Of a DNA stretch of 27,072 nucleotides, positions 16,660 through 27,072 are shown piece after piece; within the stretch, counting starts at the first letter, position 1, and each line of letters begins with the position of its first letter. The notes under the pieces are model-generated. The model saw only the letters and a program-made list of their open reading frames with translations. It searched no databases and had not been told where the DNA came from. The position numbers and the translations under genes were made by a program. The DNA is from Methylococcaceae bacterium. Lineage in GTDB: Bacteria > Pseudomonadota > Gammaproteobacteria > Methylococcales > Methylococcaceae. The stretch lies in the NCBI GenBank assembly GCA_012026715.1, contig VEPB01000129.1:1-27072 (forward strand), read 5' to 3'.

Positions 16660-18367
16660 TGCCGGTTGTGGCGGCGATCGGCTGCAAGCGGCCGCCCTCC
16701 AGCCGGAAGCAGCGGCTGCAGCGGGCCATCAGGGCGGGATTGCGGGTGGTCAGCAGCAGCGTCCAGGGCGCTTGCGGATCCAGCAAACGGTTCAGCACGG
16801 TATCGGCCTTGTGGGGCTCGATCCGGTCCAGGGCGAGATGCAGCAGCAACAGGCGGGGCCGGCCGGCACAGGCGCGGGCCAGGGCCAGCCGCAACAACTG
16901 GTCGGGCAACAGCGGGCCGCCCCGGTGATCCAGGGGGGTGTCGATGCCTCGAGGGAGAGCCAGGACTTCGTCCAGCAGATCCATCGCCCGCAAGCTCTCG
17001 AACGCCTGCTCCCGGGTGATGTCCGGGCGCCCCAGGCTGAGGTTCTCCAGCACCGTCGCCGGAATGACTTCCGGCTGATGGACCAGTGCGGCCTGACGGC
17101 GCAGCGCGTCCAGATCGAGACTGCGGAGATCGCGGCCGTTCAGGAGGATGCTGCCGGTCGTCGGTTGGCGCAGGCCGAACAGCAAGTCCAACAGCGTGCC
17201 CTTGCCGCTGCCGGCGGGGCCGGTCAGGGCCACGCGCTCGCCGGGGGGCAGTTCCAGATCGATTCCGTCCAGCAACAGTCCGGCGTCCGGATAGTGAAAG
17301 CCGACCTTGCGCAGGCTGACCGCCAGGGGGCCGTCCGCGTCGTCCAGTGTCTCGCCCCCGATCCGCTCGCCCTGCAATTCCAGCAGGTGGCCCAGCTTAT
17401 CGAGACCCGCCAGCAGCTCGTAACAGTTCTCCAGGGTCTTGCCGAGTCGGGTGAAGCCGTAAATCATCGCGCTCACCACCAGTTCCGCGGCGATAAGCTG
17501 GCCCAGGGTCAACTGACGGTCGATCACCATCCAGCCGCCCATTCCCAGCAGCAGGGTGCTGGCCAGGGCATGGAGTCCCAGCGCGCCGGCGCTCTGCCGC
17601 ATCAGGATGCGGAAATGACGGGAGGACGCATCCAGGTAATCCTGCGCCAGCCGATCGGTGCGACGCGCCACGAAGTCCGGGCCCCCTTCCGACTTGAACA
17701 GCACCGGATTGCGGGCGACGTCTTCGAGCCAGGCCACGGCGGCGTACTTGGCCCGGGATTGGGCGATAGCGGTGTCGATACCGCCGCGACCCAGGCCGAA
17801 CAGGATGAAGCCCAGGCCGGCTGCCAGCAGCGCGTCGAAGGCCAGCAGCAGGGGATGGTAGAACGCCAGCAGCAGCATGCCGATGGCGGTCTGCAGCAAG
17901 TAGCCGGCGCCTTCCAGCAGCAGGACCGCGCCGGTCTTCTGCAGCGTCATCACGTCGAAGAAGCGGTTGACCGTCTCGCCGACGTTCTCCCCGTCGCGGA
18001 TGGCGGCGTTGACCCGCAGCAGGGTGTGGGCGGTTTCCCCGAAAAAGCGCACGAACACCCGCCGCTGCAGCAATTCCACCACGTAGAACTGGATCGCGAC
18101 CAGCAGGTTGCTGAAGGAAACCGACGCCAGCAGGATTAGGGTCAACACCACCAAGGGCTGGTAGAGGGCGCCGAAAGCGATGGTGCCAACCAGCGCCTGG
18201 ACGGCGATGGGCGTCGCCAGCGACATCAGGCCGATGCCGATGCCATAGCCCAGGATGATCCAGATGTCGCGGCGTTCCGCCTGATAGAGCTGATGCAGCC
18301 GGACCAGTGGGTGCAAGTCGTGAGTGGGCGGCAGCGGCGACATGGGGCGGATCGAGTCGGGAAGCAA
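16652..18367 (-). CDS. ABC half-transporter with degenerate nucleotide-binding domain
   Basis: The 571-residue protein has a transmembrane domain of about six helices (about 35-315; GLMSLATPIAVQALVGTIAFG, VVLTLILLASVSFSNLLVAIQF) and an NBD (about 350-560). It has no C39 peptidase or C39-like domain. In the NBD the A-loop Tyr359, Walker A Lys389 and Q-loop Gln431 are present. Walker A reads GPAGSGKGT (Gly390 where Ser is usual), the LSGGQ signature reads LLPDQ (486-490), Walker B reads RLLLLHL (His510 and Leu511 for Asp-Glu), and the H-loop His is Arg542. The D-loop is also lost. ATP may bind, but hydrolysis by a homodimer looks impossible. The frame is intact, so this is not a simple pseudogene. 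The start is TTG at 18367 or ATG at 18343; neither has a good ribosome-binding site. It heads the HlyD-TolC operon. Confidence 0.85.
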   Translation of the reverse strand: MLPDSIRPMSPLPPTHDLHPLVRLHQLYQAERRDIWIILGYGIGIGLMSLATPIAVQALVGTIAFGALYQPLVVLTLILLASVSFSNLLVAIQFYVVELLQRRVFVRFFGETAHTLLRVNAAIRDGENVGETVNRFFDVMTLQKTGAVLLLEGAGYLLQTAIGMLLLAFYHPLLLAFDALLAAGLGFILFGLGRGGIDTAIAQSRAKYAAVAWLEDVARNPVLFKSEGGPDFVARRTDRLAQDYLDASSRHFRILMRQSAGALGLHALASTLLLGMGGWMVIDRQLTLGQLIAAELVVSAMIYGFTRLGKTLENCYELLAGLDKLGHLLELQGERIGGETLDDADGPLAVSLRKVGFHYPDAGLLLDGIDLELPPGERVALTGPAGSGKGTLLDLLFGLRQPTTGSILLNGRDLRSLDLDALRRQAALVHQPEVIPATVLENLSLGRPDITREQAFESLRAMDLLDEVLALPRGIDTPLDHRGGPLLPDQLLRLALARACAGRPRLLLLHLALDRIEPHKADTVLNRLLDPQAPWTLLLTTRNPALMARCSRCFRLEGGRLQPIAATTGND

Positions 18368-18371
18368 AACC

Positions 18372-18422
18372 TCAGTCGCCGTACCTCGGCGTATGGCCAG
18401 TCTGGCGATGCTTAGCGGTCAT
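18372..18422 (-). CDS. Possible 16-codon leader ORF before the ABC gene
   Basis: An ATG preceded by GGAG at 5-base spacing opens a frame encoding MTAKHRQTGHTPRYGD and then TGA. The stop falls 4 bases before the TTG start of the ABC gene, and the ORF begins 12 bases after the stop of the small membrane protein gene. The good ribosome-binding site here contrasts with the poor ones at the ABC starts, so the leader may couple translation into the exporter. It could also be chance. Confidence 0.35.
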   Translation of the reverse strand: MTAKHRQTGHTPRYGD

Positions 18423-18434
18423 GGTAACTCCATT

Positions 18435-18860
18435 TCAGAGCTGCGTTAACCAGAGAGCGGACAGTGCGGCCGTGCCGGCGACCAGCAGACGCCAGTGGCG
18501 AGCGGCCCACATCACGGACGCAGAGTTTTCAAGCCGCTCCACCCACCGCCGGACTCTGAGGTAGATCCGATAACCCATGCGGATCGTGAAAATGATGGCA
18601 AGGGTCAGCCCGGAATATGCCGCGACGGCTTGTGCCGCCCGGTGAGACAGTCCGAACAGCTGGACGCCCAGCGACACGGCGAGCGTTTCCAGCACCCCCA
18701 GTACGACGTGCAATAAGTGGCCCGCGAGGTGCACCAGATCAATCCCGAACCCCCAAACGACTAGGGGACACAGCAGAACGGCGGCTATTTTGAAAGCGCG
18801 AATCGGGGCACGCCGCGAAACATCTCCGATTTTTGCTGGGATGGTCGTTCCGTTTTTCAT
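18435..18860 (-). CDS. Small hypothetical membrane protein, 141 aa
   Basis: The predicted product has a basic N-terminus, then hydrophobic stretches at about 22-65 (FKIAAVLLCPLVVWGFGIDLVHLAGHLLHVVLGVLETLAVSLGVQLF), 76-96 (AVAAYSGLTLAIIFTIRMGYR) and 120-140 (HWRLLVAGTAALSALWL). That suggests three or four transmembrane helices, with a charged loop YLRVRRWVERLE facing the cytoplasm. A ribosome-binding site (AGGTGA) lies about 6 bases before the ATG. It is the gene immediately upstream of the ABC exporter on the same strand with a short gap, and is probably in the same transcript. I do not recognise the family. Confidence 0.7.
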   Translation of the reverse strand: MKNGTTIPAKIGDVSRRAPIRAFKIAAVLLCPLVVWGFGIDLVHLAGHLLHVVLGVLETLAVSLGVQLFGLSHRAAQAVAAYSGLTLAIIFTIRMGYRIYLRVRRWVERLENSASVMWAARHWRLLVAGTAALSALWLTQL

Positions 18861-19096
18861 CGCTGTTCACCTTGGCGCAGGTTTGTTGATCAAGTCGGCC
18901 CCCTTGGAAGGGACGCGCTGAACCGATCCGTCCTGGATTTCTCAGCGTCCGTCCATCGGACAACGCGGTTTCCAAGTGACTCACAAAGTCAGAAACTTAC
19001 AGCCTCCTGTCGTGGCGGTGCGTCCCTGCACCGCGGCAGCTGCTGAAAAATTCAGTGGCTCCTTGGTGGTTTAAGGGACTGTTTTCTCCTGGCGCT

Positions 19097-21970
<2,874 letters not shown>

Positions 21971-21991
21971 CGTGCTCCGTTTCTCCGCCGA

Positions 21992-22933
21992 TTACCACTG
22001 GAACCGGGCGATGAGCCAATGGGGCATGGCGCCGATGTCCTGGGCGATCTCCGCGACGGCCGGCAGTCGCTCTGCGCCCTCGGGCAAGCTGGCGAAGTCG
22101 CCTTGGTGTATCCCGTCGGTGACGCAGGCCGTGTCGATTCCGGCCCCTATGCCTCCCAGCACATCGTGGGAGAGCGAATCGCCGATGGCGACGATCCGGT
22201 TCCGATCGACGCCCGGCATCAGTTCGAAACAGAAGTCGTACATCGCCCGGTAGGGCTTGCCGATGTAGTGGACCTCGCCACCCAGGTCCTGGTAGCGCTG
22301 GGCTAGCTCGCCGGCGCTGAAGGTGAGGCCCGAAGGGGAGAATCGCACAGTGTCGGGATTGGCGCAGATCAATGGAAGGCCTCGGTCGCGAGCCGGTACC
22401 AGGACTTCGAGGTAGGCGTCCAATGGCTGATGGTCGCTGACGCCCGCCGCCAGAATGAAACCGGCTCGATCAAGGTCCTGCACCGGCTCCAGGTCCAGCC
22501 CGTCCAGCAACGACGGATCGCCGTCACTGTTCCAGAACAGGCAGCGCTTGCCCCAGTCGGGCGAGAATGGCGACAGTTGGTGAGCGTATCGGGTACGGAA
22601 TACCTCGCCGGAGGTCACCAGCTCGCTGTAGCAGCCGGGGTCCAGGCCCATGGCCGCCAAGCGCCGGCGGTTGGCGGCGGCCGGCTTGCCGGAGTTGCTC
22701 AGGACCACCACCTGCTTGCCCTTGTCGAGGAGGTTGCGCAGGCAATCCTTCACGCCGGAAAACAGCTTCCGACCGTCGTGCAGCACGCCCCATTGATCCA
22801 CCAGGAACAGGTCGTAGCGGTCGGCAAATTCGTGTACACCGGCGGCGAACGCGGAACCGCGCCATGACGACGGATGAGCCGGACGTGGCGGATGGACGCC
22901 CAGGTGTTCACAGGTGGTGTGGAGGCGGGACAT
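21992..22933 (-). CDS. HAD superfamily class IIA phosphatase (TIGR01459-like)
   Basis: The 313-residue protein has HAD motif I LFLVDQWGVLHDG (nucleophile Asp46; Trp48 occupies the usual second-Asp position, as is typical of this subfamily). Motif II is VVVLSNSGKPAA (Ser79/Asn80), the Lys motif is HYIGKPYRAMYDFC, and motif IV is VAIGDSLSHDVLGGIGAGIDT. The class IIA cap lies between motifs II and III. Family members are cytoplasmic phosphatases of uncertain substrate related to NagD and phosphoglycolate phosphatases. The gene is transcribed with ppc, 21 bases upstream of it, and divergently from a CbbR-like regulator. This makes a metabolite such as 2-phosphoglycolate a plausible but untested substrate. 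Confidence 0.86.
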   Translation of the reverse strand: MSRLHTTCEHLGVHPPRPAHPSSWRGSAFAAGVHEFADRYDLFLVDQWGVLHDGRKLFSGVKDCLRNLLDKGKQVVVLSNSGKPAAANRRRLAAMGLDPGCYSELVTSGEVFRTRYAHQLSPFSPDWGKRCLFWNSDGDPSLLDGLDLEPVQDLDRAGFILAAGVSDHQPLDAYLEVLVPARDRGLPLICANPDTVRFSPSGLTFSAGELAQRYQDLGGEVHYIGKPYRAMYDFCFELMPGVDRNRIVAIGDSLSHDVLGGIGAGIDTACVTDGIHQGDFASLPEGAERLPAVAEIAQDIGAMPHWLIARFQW

Positions 22934-23031
22934 GGCAAGCTCTTCGCGATTGGACTGAGAGCTATGTTAGAGTTTTCAACAATAAAGAAAAGTTAAAGTT
23001 TCGTCACATCATCATTTACCGTTATAAATAG
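22934..23031. promoter_or_regulatory. Divergent promoter region with LysR-type dyads
   Basis: This 98-bp gap between the divergent HAD and LysR genes is AT-rich (about 22975-23030), unlike its surroundings. It contains two direct repeats GTTARAGTTT at 22966 and 22992, 26 bases apart. The first includes a T-N11-A core (22967-22979), as expected for LysR-type regulators. ATTTA-N6-TAAAT (23014-23029) lies against the LysR start codon and would suit autorepression. Exact promoter boxes were not assigned. Confidence 0.5.
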
Positions 23032-23940
23032 ATGAACATCAGCCTGAGACAGCTCAAAGTGTTCGAATCGGTGGCGCGGCTGCTGAGCTTCACCCGCGCA
23101 GCGACCGAGCTGCACCTGACCCAGCCGGCGGTTTCCATCCAGATCAGGCAGCTGGAAGAGAACGTCGGGCTGCCGCTGTTCGAGAACATCGGCAAGCGCA
23201 TCTATCTCACCGATACCGGCAAGGATCTTTACGGGGTGTGCGAGACCGTGCTGGGCGCGTTGTCGCGGTTCGAGATGGATGCGGCAGACCGGCGCGGGCT
23301 GAAGACCGGCAAGTTGCGGCTGGCGGTGACCACCACCGCTAAATATTTCGTCCCGAGGCTGCTGGGGCCTTTTTGCGAGCGCTATCCCGGCATCGAGGTG
23401 TCGCTCAAGGTGACCAACCAGAGCTCCCTCCTGGAGCGGCTGGCGCACAACGAGGACGACCTCTACATCCTGGGTCAGCCGCCCAAGCACCTGGCGGTCA
23501 AGGCCCAGCCCTTCATGGAAAACCGGCTGGTGATGCTGGCGCCGCCCGATCATCCCCTGGTGGGACAGCGCAACATTCCCTTGCAACGATTCGCGGCGGA
23601 GTGGTTGCTGATGAGGGAGGCCGGTTCCGGCACCCGGCAGTCGACCGAGCGGTTCTTCGCCGAGCGCGGCGTGGCGATCCGGGAGCGCATGACCCTGGGC
23701 AGCAATGAGGCGATCAAGCAGGCCGTGATGGGCAAGCTGGGGCTGGCGGTGTTGTCGCACAACACCGTGGTGCTGGAAATTGCCGTGGGTCAGATCGCGG
23801 TGCTGGACGTGGAAGGCTTCCCCATCCTGCGTCACTGGCAGTTGGTGTATCCGGCGGAAAAGCGGTTGTCGGTGGTGGCCCAGGCCTTTTTCGATTTTCT
23901 CAATGAGCCTGCCGAACCGGTCGCGGGCCCGGCGGTTTGA
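23032..23940 (+). CDS. cbbR: LysR-family regulator, CbbR-like
   Basis: This 302-residue regulator has an N-terminal winged helix-turn-helix (about 4-63: LRQLKVFESVARLLSFTRAA, LHLTQPAVSIQIRQLEE) and a two-lobed effector-binding domain. The recognition helix and features such as TTTAKYFVPRLLGPFCERYPGIEVSL, EAGSGTRQSTERFF and LSHNTVVLE match the CbbR group, which activates Calvin-cycle genes in response to PEP, NADPH or other metabolites. It is divergent from the HAD-ppc operon, the usual arrangement for a LysR protein and its target. No cbb genes are visible in the window, so the target here may be ppc. The start codon lacks a clear ribosome-binding site. The symbol is a family-level assignment. 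Confidence 0.85.
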   Translation: MNISLRQLKVFESVARLLSFTRAATELHLTQPAVSIQIRQLEENVGLPLFENIGKRIYLTDTGKDLYGVCETVLGALSRFEMDAADRRGLKTGKLRLAVTTTAKYFVPRLLGPFCERYPGIEVSLKVTNQSSLLERLAHNEDDLYILGQPPKHLAVKAQPFMENRLVMLAPPDHPLVGQRNIPLQRFAAEWLLMREAGSGTRQSTERFFAERGVAIRERMTLGSNEAIKQAVMGKLGLAVLSHNTVVLEIAVGQIAVLDVEGFPILRHWQLVYPAEKRLSVVAQAFFDFLNEPAEPVAGPAV

Positions 23941-23955
23941 GCCCCAAGGACGTGA

Positions 23956-24786
23956 TCAGCGCACATCGAACCGGGTCTCGGCGTAAACCGTGTTGCGTTC
24001 GTCGACCACCTTGACCGACCACGGGCCGACCATGATGCGATCGATGTATTTGCTGGTTGCCGCATTTTGGGGCGTATGGCGGAGTGGCACGCGGGCATGG
24101 GCAATCCGCCGGTCCTTCCAGTACCAGTCGTGGTACAGCACGCGGCCCTTCAGCCCCGAGGTTTCCATGTACAGGAACACCTTCAGCAGGCCTTTCGCGT
24201 TCATCCGGAGGGCGCCGCCGAGTTCGTCCACCGGCATGCCGTCCTTAACATCGCTGGTGAGCTGGAGGCGGTGGATGGCGGGGGACCGGATGCGGGCGCC
24301 ATTCAGCAAGGACGCTGCAGGCGCGGGAGCCATGGTGGCCGGTGGTTGGGTCGTCGATTCCGATGAAGCTGAGTCGACCGGTTCATCGTGTCGGGATGGG
24401 GCGGCGACCGCGACCGCTGGGGCGGTCGCACCGCGGCCAGCGCCCGGTGGCGCCGGTAGACCGCCTGGCGGCGCGGTTTCCAGCGCGGGCCTTGCTGCCG
24501 TTTCCGCGGGTTGATCGGGTTCCACAGCCGGTGGGTTGGCGATGGAGGCGGAGGCGGTCGTGGGACGGGCTGGCGCGGAGGGTGCTCCGGCGGATTCGGT
24601 CGCTGTCGTTGCCGGTTGCCGGACCTGGCGAACGCCCATGACGATGCCGCTCACAGCCAGCGCGACGATCGCCAGGGCGGTGCCGATCCGGTGCCAGTGG
24701 TAGACCACCACCTGCGGCGTCGAGGCGGTTGGTGTCGGCGTGGCGGGACGCGGATTGTTGATGCGGATGACGATCTTGTCGGACAT
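23956..24786 (-). CDS. DUF2914 membrane-anchored protein
   Basis: The 276-residue protein has a cytoplasmic N-terminus, one transmembrane helix (about 34-52, IGTALAIVALAVSGIVMGV), and a Pro/Ala/Thr-rich low-complexity linker (about 55-165). A C-terminal globular domain follows (about 170-276; LKVFLYMETSGLKGRVLYHDW, WKDRRIAHARVPLR, MVGPWSVKVVDERNTVYAETRF), which matches DUF2914. That domain is a beta-rich fold, here predicted to be periplasmic. The function is unknown. It converges on the LysR gene with 15 bases between the stops and lies 130 bases after the DUF2278 gene on the same strand. Confidence 0.8.
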   Translation of the reverse strand: MSDKIVIRINNPRPATPTPTASTPQVVVYHWHRIGTALAIVALAVSGIVMGVRQVRQPATTATESAGAPSAPARPTTASASIANPPAVEPDQPAETAARPALETAPPGGLPAPPGAGRGATAPAVAVAAPSRHDEPVDSASSESTTQPPATMAPAPAASLLNGARIRSPAIHRLQLTSDVKDGMPVDELGGALRMNAKGLLKVFLYMETSGLKGRVLYHDWYWKDRRIAHARVPLRHTPQNAATSKYIDRIMVGPWSVKVVDERNTVYAETRFDVR

Positions 24787-24916
24787 GGGACGGGACCGCG
24801 GGGATACGGAAGCGGCCGCTAGTATGCGACGGCCGAGCCGTTCCGGGCAATGTTGCCCCCGCGCCGACTGACCGACCGCGTCCCGATGAGACCGGAACGA
24901 AAGCGGTCCTGGCCCT

Positions 24917-25930
24917 TCAGAACACCAGAGTCCAGCCCGGTTCCCTGGCCTGGTCGCGGGTGTAGCTGACCCCGTGCACCTTCAAGCCTTGGGCGTTGAT
25001 CAGTGAGATGATCCCGCCCTTGTTGGACAGCTCGACCTCCGGGCGCACATGGACGACCCGCGGTTCGCCGGGGGGTAGGGAGCCGGTCAGGGTCTTGCGG
25101 TTCTTGCGGGAGTCGGCCAGGCTCCAGCCGTTCAGATCGATCGGCTGCGGCGAGGTGTTCAGCAGGATTACGGTTTCGTCTTCCGGCGAGGTCATCGTGT
25201 TGACCTGGGCCGCGAGGATGCGCACCAGGCCGTCGGGCCGATCCGGGGTCGGCGTGGGCGTGGGTGGCGGTTGGGGTACGTCGGTCAGCCGGTGGCCGGT
25301 AACGTCGTCGGTATGGATGGCCTGCGACTGGAACTTGAGGAAGATGGCGACCCATTGGTCCTGGCCGGGAAATCTCAGGATCAGTCCGCCGTCCTGCCAC
25401 ACCCCGTCGTCCTTGATAAAGCTGCCGCTGTTGCCCTGGTTCATGTGGATGTCGTGCACGCCCCGGCCGGGGGAGAAGCCGAAGATCTTGTCGCGCACCG
25501 ATTCCGGTCCCCAGGGTTCGCCGAAGGCATAGAGCCACGCCTGCTCGTCCGCCATGGCGCGCTGGATGTACTGGTCGATGCGTTCGTTCAGGTCGTTGTC
25601 GGGTCCGGGCAGGTTGAACGGCAGCGCCGTCATGTCGGCGAAATCCAGCAGGTTGCCGCGAATGTAGTCCAGCGCCGTGCCGGCCGGCCCCGACGGCAGG
25701 CGGTGCCAGCCCGGTTCCAGGGGTTCCAGCAGATCGGTGAGGGCATGGCGGAACTGCGGCACGATGAGGTATTGCAGCTCTGACGGCGCCAGCTGCGATT
25801 TCACGTTGACCGCGATGCGCCAACGTTCCTGGTCGTCCACCGCGAGGATCTGGTAATGGGGGTTGGAGCCGGTGCCGAGGCGGCGGTCCACCGGCCGGGC
25901 TTTAAGGACTCCGTAGTTGGCGAGGCTCAT
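24917..25930 (-). CDS. DUF2278 (YukJ-like) protein with C-terminal lamin-tail domain
   Basis: The 337-residue protein begins LANYGVLKARPVDRRLG with HYQI following, the DUF2278 start. The family core continues through VNVKSQLAPSELQYLI, LDYIRGNLLDF, and the metal-site-like HDIHMNQGNSG segment with WQDGGLILRFP. A Pro/Thr spacer (about 218-231, PPPTPTPTPDRP) leads to an Ig-like lamin-tail domain (about 236-337) with ETVILLNTSPQPIDLNGWSLAD. There is no signal peptide, so it is probably cytoplasmic. The role of DUF2278 proteins is not established. A GGGAG ribosome-binding site about 8 bases upstream supports the start. Confidence 0.84.
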   Translation of the reverse strand: MSLANYGVLKARPVDRRLGTGSNPHYQILAVDDQERWRIAVNVKSQLAPSELQYLIVPQFRHALTDLLEPLEPGWHRLPSGPAGTALDYIRGNLLDFADMTALPFNLPGPDNDLNERIDQYIQRAMADEQAWLYAFGEPWGPESVRDKIFGFSPGRGVHDIHMNQGNSGSFIKDDGVWQDGGLILRFPGQDQWVAIFLKFQSQAIHTDDVTGHRLTDVPQPPPTPTPTPDRPDGLVRILAAQVNTMTSPEDETVILLNTSPQPIDLNGWSLADSRKNRKTLTGSLPPGEPRVVHVRPEVELSNKGGIISLINAQGLKVHGVSYTRDQAREPGWTLVF

Positions 25931-26154
25931 GGGTGTGCTCCCTGTGTCAGTGTTCGAGGTGGAGGCGGCCCGGCCAGCTCTCTGGCGACATCCCGGTCAT
26001 GGGATCCGAGCAAGCGCCTCAACCGTCAGGGTAGCGAGCGCGCATGTCGGTTTGGTGACCGCCTACCGCAACAGCATGCGTCTGCCGGTGTTCCGAGGCC
26101 AGTCAAAATCCCCGCCGGTTCCGTGACATATTGCCTTGGTCTGACGGGGAGGGC

Positions 26155-27072
26155 TCAGCACTCCGGCACGTTCACCGGGACCTGGATGGCCAGTCCGCCC
26201 TCGGCGGTTTCCTTGTAGCGGCTGTTCATGTCGCGGGCGGTCTCCCATAGGGTCTTGATGACCGCATCCAGGCTCACCCGGGCATCGGCGGGGTCGCTCT
26301 CCAGGGCGATGTTGGCGGCGGTGATGGCCTTGATGGCACCCATGCTGTTGCGTTCGATGCAGGGAATCTGCACCAGGCCGCCCACCGGGTCGCAGGTCAG
26401 TCCCAGGTGATGTTCCATGGCGATTTCGGCGGCCTGCGCGACCTGTTCCGGCGATCCGCCCAGGATCTCGGCCAGACCTGCCGCCGCCATCGCCGAAGAC
26501 ACGCCCACTTCGGCCTGGCAGCCGCCCATGGCGGCCGAGATGGTGGCGTTCTTCTTGAATAGTGTGCCGATCTCGCCGGCCACCAGGATGAAGCGGACGA
26601 TGTGGTCGTCGCCGATGCCGTCGAGAAAGCACCAGGCGTAGAGCAGCACCGCCGGAATCACCCCCGCGGCGCCATTGGTGGGCGCAGTGACGATACGGCC
26701 GAAGGAGGCGTTTTCTTCGTTCACCGCCAGGGCGAAGCAGGAGATCCATTTGTTCACCCGGGTGAAGTCGCGGGGCTGCCGTTTCAGCAGCGCCAACCAG
26801 CCGTTCAACGAGTGGTAGTGCTCGGCGCCCAGCAGGCGCCGGTTGATCTCGGCCGAGCGGCGCCGGACCCGCAGTCCTCCCGGCAGATAGCCCTCGCAGT
26901 TGACGCCACGAAACACGCTGGCCTTGATCTCCTCCCACAGCGCCAGAGCCTGGGCCTCCACGGCGGCGCGGCTGCGCCAGGCCTGCTCGTGGAGGCGGGT
27001 GAGGTCGGCGACCGACAGCCCCAGCCGGTGGCAGGTGCGGACCAGTTCGGCCCCACTGTGGCAGGGGTGGGG
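26155..27072 (-). CDS. sdaA: L-serine dehydratase, iron-sulfur type (N-terminus outside window)
   Basis: The frame is open to the window edge, and 305 residues are visible. This enzyme deaminates L-serine to pyruvate and ammonia with a 4Fe-4S cluster. Visible family motifs are LPGGLRVRRR, TAPTNGAAGVIPAVL, the GGCQAEVGVSSAMAAAG segment, and CDPVGGLVQIPCIERNSMGA, whose cysteines are cluster ligands. The protein ends in Cys, which in this family folds back to the cluster in the active site. An internal GTG at 26961 is not the true start, because upstream codons continue the family sequence (LVRTCHRLGLSVADL). The single-chain alpha/beta fusion form is likely; the N-terminal beta domain lies outside the window. 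Confidence 0.9.
   Translation of the reverse strand, partial: PHPCHSGAELVRTCHRLGLSVADLTRLHEQAWRSRAAVEAQALALWEEIKASVFRGVNCEGYLPGGLRVRRRSAEINRRLLGAEHYHSLNGWLALLKRQPRDFTRVNKWISCFALAVNEENASFGRIVTAPTNGAAGVIPAVLLYAWCFLDGIGDDHIVRFILVAGEIGTLFKKNATISAAMGGCQAEVGVSSAMAAAGLAEILGGSPEQVAQAAEIAMEHHLGLTCDPVGGLVQIPCIERNSMGAIKAITAANIALESDPADARVSLDAVIKTLWETARDMNSRYKETAEGGLAIQVPVNVPEC

Noticed and set aside
16496..18139. Plus-strand open frame of 547 codons
   Set aside because: It is antisense to the ABC transporter and HlyD start. The translation is Gln/Ala/Arg-rich, an artefact of high GC content.
22993..23835. Minus-strand frame of 280 codons
   Set aside because: It is antisense to the LysR gene and rich in His/Gln/Arg; no protein features.
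24819..25823. Minus-strand frame of 334 codons overlapping the DUF2278 gene
   Set aside because: It is a shifted frame of the DUF2278 gene with Arg/Pro/His-rich translation; the DUF2278 frame has clear family motifs and a ribosome-binding site.
26063..26938. Minus-strand frame of 291 codons overlapping sdaA
   Set aside because: It is a shifted frame of the serine dehydratase gene, which carries unmistakable motifs in the other frame.

Overview
The window is GC-rich, gene-dense bacterial chromosome. The envelope genes (TonB, an outer-membrane porin, TolC and HlyD homologues, a heptosyltransferase-type glycosyltransferase) show a Gram-negative organism. A CbbR-like LysR regulator beside phosphoenolpyruvate carboxylase, with DUF2914 and DUF2278 proteins, would fit an autotrophic or methylotrophic gammaproteobacterium such as a Methylococcales methanotroph. 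That taxonomic placement is inference; no rRNA, tRNA or other phylogenetic marker lies in the window.

Layout. Positions 1-3149 (+) hold the 3' end of a tonB gene, a porin and a periplasmic coiled-coil protein, probably one operon whose exbB/exbD genes would lie upstream of the window. A small hypothetical gene (3222-3596, -) follows. Next is about 1 kb of non-coding DNA with several perfect or near-perfect inverted repeats. A secreted 955-residue choice-of-anchor D repeat protein (4617-7484, -) comes next, with a textbook intrinsic terminator downstream. A compact glycan cluster lies at 8119-11587 (-): a DegT-type sugar aminotransferase, a GT4 and a GT9 glycosyltransferase. It is preceded on the same strand by a histidine-rich exported protein (11624-11983). 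A membrane protein resembling DUF6585 lies at 12599-13390 (-).

Positions 13895-18860 (-) carry a small membrane protein followed by a three-component type I export operon: ABC half-transporter, HlyD-type adaptor and TolC-type outer-membrane factor, with overlapping stop and start codons. The nucleotide-binding domain of the ABC protein has lost nearly every hydrolysis motif: LSGGQ reads LLPDQ, the Walker B Asp-Glu pair reads His-Leu, the H-loop His reads Arg, and the Walker A Ser reads Gly. It keeps the A-loop Tyr, Walker A Lys and Q-loop Gln. This is the most unusual feature of the window.

Positions 19097-23940 form a carbon-metabolism locus. A HAD-IIA phosphatase and ppc are co-transcribed on the minus strand, divergently from a CbbR-like regulator, with LysR-type dyads in the short AT-rich gap. 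The last part (23956-27072, all -) encodes a DUF2914 membrane protein, a DUF2278 protein with a lamin-tail domain, and the C-terminal part of an iron-sulfur L-serine dehydratase that runs off the window.
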